This document shows, one piece after another, positions 61,292-64,000 of a stretch of 64,000 nucleotides of DNA. This DNA comes from Cohnella silvisoli (GTDB taxonomy: Bacteria; Bacillota; Bacilli; Paenibacillales; Paenibacillaceae). The DNA is taken from NCBI RefSeq assembly GCF_021190915.1, contig NZ_JAIOAP010000005.1, positions 310,001 through 374,000 on the forward strand. The letters are read 5' to 3'. Within the stretch, counting starts at the first letter, position 1, and each line of letters starts with the position of its first letter. The position numbers and the translations under genes were made by a program. The notes beneath the pieces were generated by a model, which was not told where the DNA came from, made no database searches, and worked only from the letters and a program-made list of their open reading frames with translations.

Positions 61292-63837
61292 AGAGCTATG
61301 GCGCAATGGCCGGACGATATCTAAAGCAGCAACGAAGAAGGTCCATCCTGACCATTGTCGGCATTATCCTCTCCGTTGCGCTCATAAGCGCTCTTGGAAC
61401 AATGGGGCAAGCCTTAAAGGATAATATGATCCTTAACGCCAAATACGAGGATGGCTCTTTCCATATAGGCTTCAGTAAGTCGACCCCGGAATTGTACGAG
61501 ACGCTTAAGAAACACATGCTTGTCGATCAATTAGGAATTTATCGTCCTGGCGAGTCCACATCGTTGCAAGGCAATTATAAAGTCGAGCTTGGCAGCGTGG
61601 ATGAAGGCGCTCTTAAGCTTCTTCCGGCTCATCTTCAGGAAGGACGGTTGCCCGCTTCGGCCGACGAACTCATCGTCGAACAATGGCTTCTAGATCTGCT
61701 TCCGGGCACGCCTAAGCTAAACGGATCAGCGGAATTAAACGGACCGGACGGGAAACCCCATGCCTATCGGATCGTAGGAATAATGAATAATCAGAAAATA
61801 ACCCAACTAAAGGGTTCTTCTAAAGCCTATACGCTAATGGATCCTGCTCACCTGATTATCGATTCGAAAACCGCTCTATTTCTTACGTTTAAGCCCGGCG
61901 TCGATATTAACCGGCAGTTGACTGATTTCAGCAAGCTTAGCAAAGATATGTTCACCAATACTAACCTGCTCGCACTCATGGGCGAAAGCCGCGATACAGG
62001 CCTTAACAGGGCGCTTGCCATCATATTCGGCACATTAGTCGGCCTTGTCGTGCTTTCTACTGTAGCCGTTATCTACAATGCCTTTCATATCGCCGTACTG
62101 GAGAGAATTAGGCAGTTCGGTCTGCTGCGTACTTTGGGAGCTTCCCCTCGACAAGTCCGCAACTTGGTCTTACGCGAAGCAACCGTTTTATCCGTCATTG
62201 GCGTTCCTCTCGGATTGCTGATCGGCTGGTCCGGTTTATGGCTCGTGTTATCGCTCATGGCCAAGGGCGGAATGAAAATCATGATGATGGAAAAATTTCA
62301 GTTAACTTTCCATTGGTGGATTATAGGGGGCAGTTTCGTAATTGGATTCCTAGCGGTATACTTAGCGGCTTGGCTCCCAGCCCGCAAAGCCTCAAGCGTA
62401 TCTCCCGTCGAAGCCGTGAAGGGCGCCGGCAGTATCGTGCGGGAATCCTATCGGCGCTTGCGAATTCCCTCTGTTCTCAGCCTGTTGGGAATCGAAGGAC
62501 AGATGGCTTCTAACAATATACGCCGTAATCGCACCAAATTCCGGATCACGACTTTTTCTATTGTAATCAGTATTATGCTGTTTATCGTATTTCACTATTT
62601 TACCCAGCAAACCTTGAACTTGACGACAACTACGAACGAAGATGATCGTGTTGCTTTCCAACTCACTCGTAATTTCTTCTCCGATGATACGGGTAAGCCC
62701 CAACAAGCCAGCGATATTGTCTCCGACGATAAGATGAAGCAGCTTCGAGAGCTGCCGGGAGTCTATGGCGTCTATGGCAAATATCAGAGTATTGATCCGC
62801 AGGCTCTAGTGCCGGACAAACAATTCAAAAATGATTTCGCCAAGAAAACGGATGGTCAATTTGAGCAAGTCAAATGGAATGGGCAATCTAATAAAGTCGT
62901 TTACTCAAGGCTGATGCTTTACGATGAGGCAAGATTTCAAGAAGCTGCGAAATACGTGATATCGGGAACTGCGGATCCTAAGAAGTTATCCGCTGCCGAT
63001 GGGGTACTTCTCATACAAACAGTTAAACCTCTTACCGTTGCAGGTAAAAAGGAGATTATGCCTTTAACTCGCTACAAAGTCGGAGATAAATTGACTCTGA
63101 TGACCGACTATTCCAAGATGCCGACAGCCAAACAGGTTCGCGAAGTAACGGTAGCGGGAATCTTAACTCAATCCCCTTTTGACGCGGCCTATCAAGAAAA
63201 TAGTTTAGTCATCATTGCGGCAAAGCCGACTTTCGCTAAGCTGCTAGAGGCAATTCCGAAGACTGATTATTTGAATTCATACGGTACGGCGCGGACTGGA
63301 ATAGACGTAGCGCTGAAAGATGGGGCTGATTCCAACTTAATCAAGCAGAATCTGGAGGAAATTGCGCGCAGTACTCCGGGCAGCCGCCTGATCGACATTG
63401 CCGCGGAGCAGAAGGAAACGCGTAACTTTAATCTGCAGATGCAAATATTCGTATATAGCTTCTTGGTCATCATCGGAGTGATCGGCAGCCTGAATATTAT
63501 TAACACTGTGCAGACTAATCTGTTGCTCCGGCGCCGTGAAATCGGCCTGCTGCAGGCCGTAGGCATGACAATGGGTCAAATTCGGCGAATGGCGTCGGCG
63601 GAAGGCGTCTGGTTCGGGGTCATCGGAAGTATCTGGGGTATTCTGCTCGGGGCAGGCTTCAGCTATTTCCTCTACGTACAGCTGTCCGGTGTACAAGGCA
63701 TGCCTTTCGAGTTCCCTTGGAGTGCATCACTAATCGCTGGCGGTGCCGCGCTTCTCGTGGGTTTGATCTCCGTGCAAGGCCCTCTGCGGCGAATGGAGAA
63801 GGCGAACCTGATCGAAGAATTGCGCGAGGAAGCTTAA
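61288..63837 (+). CDS. FtsX-type ABC transporter permease, large
   Basis: 849 residues. N-terminal helix (ILTIVGIILSVALISALGTM), a periplasmic MacB-like core domain, an FtsX block at about 250-380 (IFGTLVGLVVLSTVAVIYNA, FGLLRTLGASPRQVRNLVLR), a second N-terminal-like helix near 430-450 with a second extracytoplasmic domain (450-710), and a second FtsX block to the end (LLLRRREIGLLQAVGMTMGQ). The two-block structure of about 850 residues occurs in Firmicute permeases linked to two-component systems. It completes the RR-HK-ATPase-permease cluster. Confidence 0.93.
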   Translation: MKSYGAMAGRYLKQQRRRSILTIVGIILSVALISALGTMGQALKDNMILNAKYEDGSFHIGFSKSTPELYETLKKHMLVDQLGIYRPGESTSLQGNYKVELGSVDEGALKLLPAHLQEGRLPASADELIVEQWLLDLLPGTPKLNGSAELNGPDGKPHAYRIVGIMNNQKITQLKGSSKAYTLMDPAHLIIDSKTALFLTFKPGVDINRQLTDFSKLSKDMFTNTNLLALMGESRDTGLNRALAIIFGTLVGLVVLSTVAVIYNAFHIAVLERIRQFGLLRTLGASPRQVRNLVLREATVLSVIGVPLGLLIGWSGLWLVLSLMAKGGMKIMMMEKFQLTFHWWIIGGSFVIGFLAVYLAAWLPARKASSVSPVEAVKGAGSIVRESYRRLRIPSVLSLLGIEGQMASNNIRRNRTKFRITTFSIVISIMLFIVFHYFTQQTLNLTTTTNEDDRVAFQLTRNFFSDDTGKPQQASDIVSDDKMKQLRELPGVYGVYGKYQSIDPQALVPDKQFKNDFAKKTDGQFEQVKWNGQSNKVVYSRLMLYDEARFQEAAKYVISGTADPKKLSAADGVLLIQTVKPLTVAGKKEIMPLTRYKVGDKLTLMTDYSKMPTAKQVREVTVAGILTQSPFDAAYQENSLVIIAAKPTFAKLLEAIPKTDYLNSYGTARTGIDVALKDGADSNLIKQNLEEIARSTPGSRLIDIAAEQKETRNFNLQMQIFVYSFLVIIGVIGSLNIINTVQTNLLLRRREIGLLQAVGMTMGQIRRMASAEGVWFGVIGSIWGILLGAGFSYFLYVQLSGVQGMPFEFPWSASLIAGGAALLVGLISVQGPLRRMEKANLIEELREEA

Positions 63838-63847
63838 ATTTCATTAA

Positions 63848-63895
63848 AAAGGGTGGTCTTAAGAGCTGATATTGGCTTCCTAAGATCACCCTTTA
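63848..63895 (+). terminator. terminator of the two-component/ABC cluster
   Basis: AAAGGGTGGTCTTA pairs with TAAGATCACCCTTT (one mismatch) around a loop of about 19 bases, with a short T-rich tail. Bases 63896-64000 show no recognisable feature. Confidence 0.75.
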
Positions 63896-64000
63896 TGCTT
63901 CCTGCTCCTTCTCTAGGTCCGCCTTATTCTGCCGGGAAAATTTGTTTTGATGTTCCCATAAAGTTTGTCGTGTTACTATGTCCTCGGCAGAGGTTTGTGT

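Noticed and set aside
1..64000. tRNA or rRNA genes as attachment sites
   Set aside because: No cloverleaf or rRNA signature was recognised anywhere, in particular none beside the island ends.

Overview
The window looks like a chromosome segment from a spore-forming, motile Gram-positive bacterium of the Paenibacillus/Cohnella type. The evidence is a gerA-type germination operon, a sporulenol-type triterpene cyclase, a Spo0E-like protein, YesM/YesN-type two-component regulators with sugar ABC transporters, S-layer (SLH) anchoring, a motAB pair with a SigD-like promoter, and many lipoproteins. No rRNA, tRNA, CRISPR array or recombinase gene was recognised.

Bases 1-25,000 are an accessory region. 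They hold a PadR/pentapeptide/ABC exporter operon, decayed RND pump and ABC permease remnants, a MarR-DoxX-VOC operon, a RibD-type reductase, a triterpene cyclase, an ankyrin protein, a frameshifted nucleotidyltransferase, a holin-like type I toxin with a candidate antisense RNA, an ECF sigma operon and a 1258-residue KAP P-loop NTPase. Interspersed between them are copies of the last ~15 codons of the sulfurtransferase gene at 24872-25711. There are four displaced copies (near 11.36, 15.80, 17.43 and 20.34 kb) plus the intact gene end. All are in the same orientation, and each keeps its own in-frame stop codon. Beside each copy, at a nearly constant distance, lie tandem 11-bp direct repeats (TGTTTGC/TGTTGAC type) and a hairpin. 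I read this as a tandem array of small integrative or cis-mobilisable elements that used the 3' end of the sulfurtransferase gene as attachment site, each carrying one to three cargo genes. No integrase lies inside the array, so movement would depend on a protein encoded elsewhere.

From 25 to 46.5 kb the content is more conventional: an MFS transporter, a DUF975 protein, a decayed GNAT gene, DUF378, the germination operon (28.9-33.0 kb), two tandem GH16 glycoside hydrolases with repeated C-terminal modules, a lipoprotein, a tandem class II aldolase protein, a YesMN-like two-component system with a sugar ABC transporter, a Uma2 protein and a multidrug ABC exporter.

From 46.5 to 54.0 kb a minus-strand operon lies behind a cobalamin riboswitch. 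It encodes an SLH-anchored surface protein built like transcobalamin/intrinsic factor (alpha-barrel repeats plus two DUF4430 domains), a DUF4430 lipoprotein, ECF transporter T, fused A-A and S components, and a pterin dehydratase. This looks like a complete surface-to-cytoplasm corrinoid capture route.

The right end holds motAB, an SDR-like protein, a glucosaminidase, tadA preceded by a perfect 22-bp inverted repeat containing two DnaA boxes, a Spo0E-like protein, and a two-component system with its FtsX-type ABC transporter.
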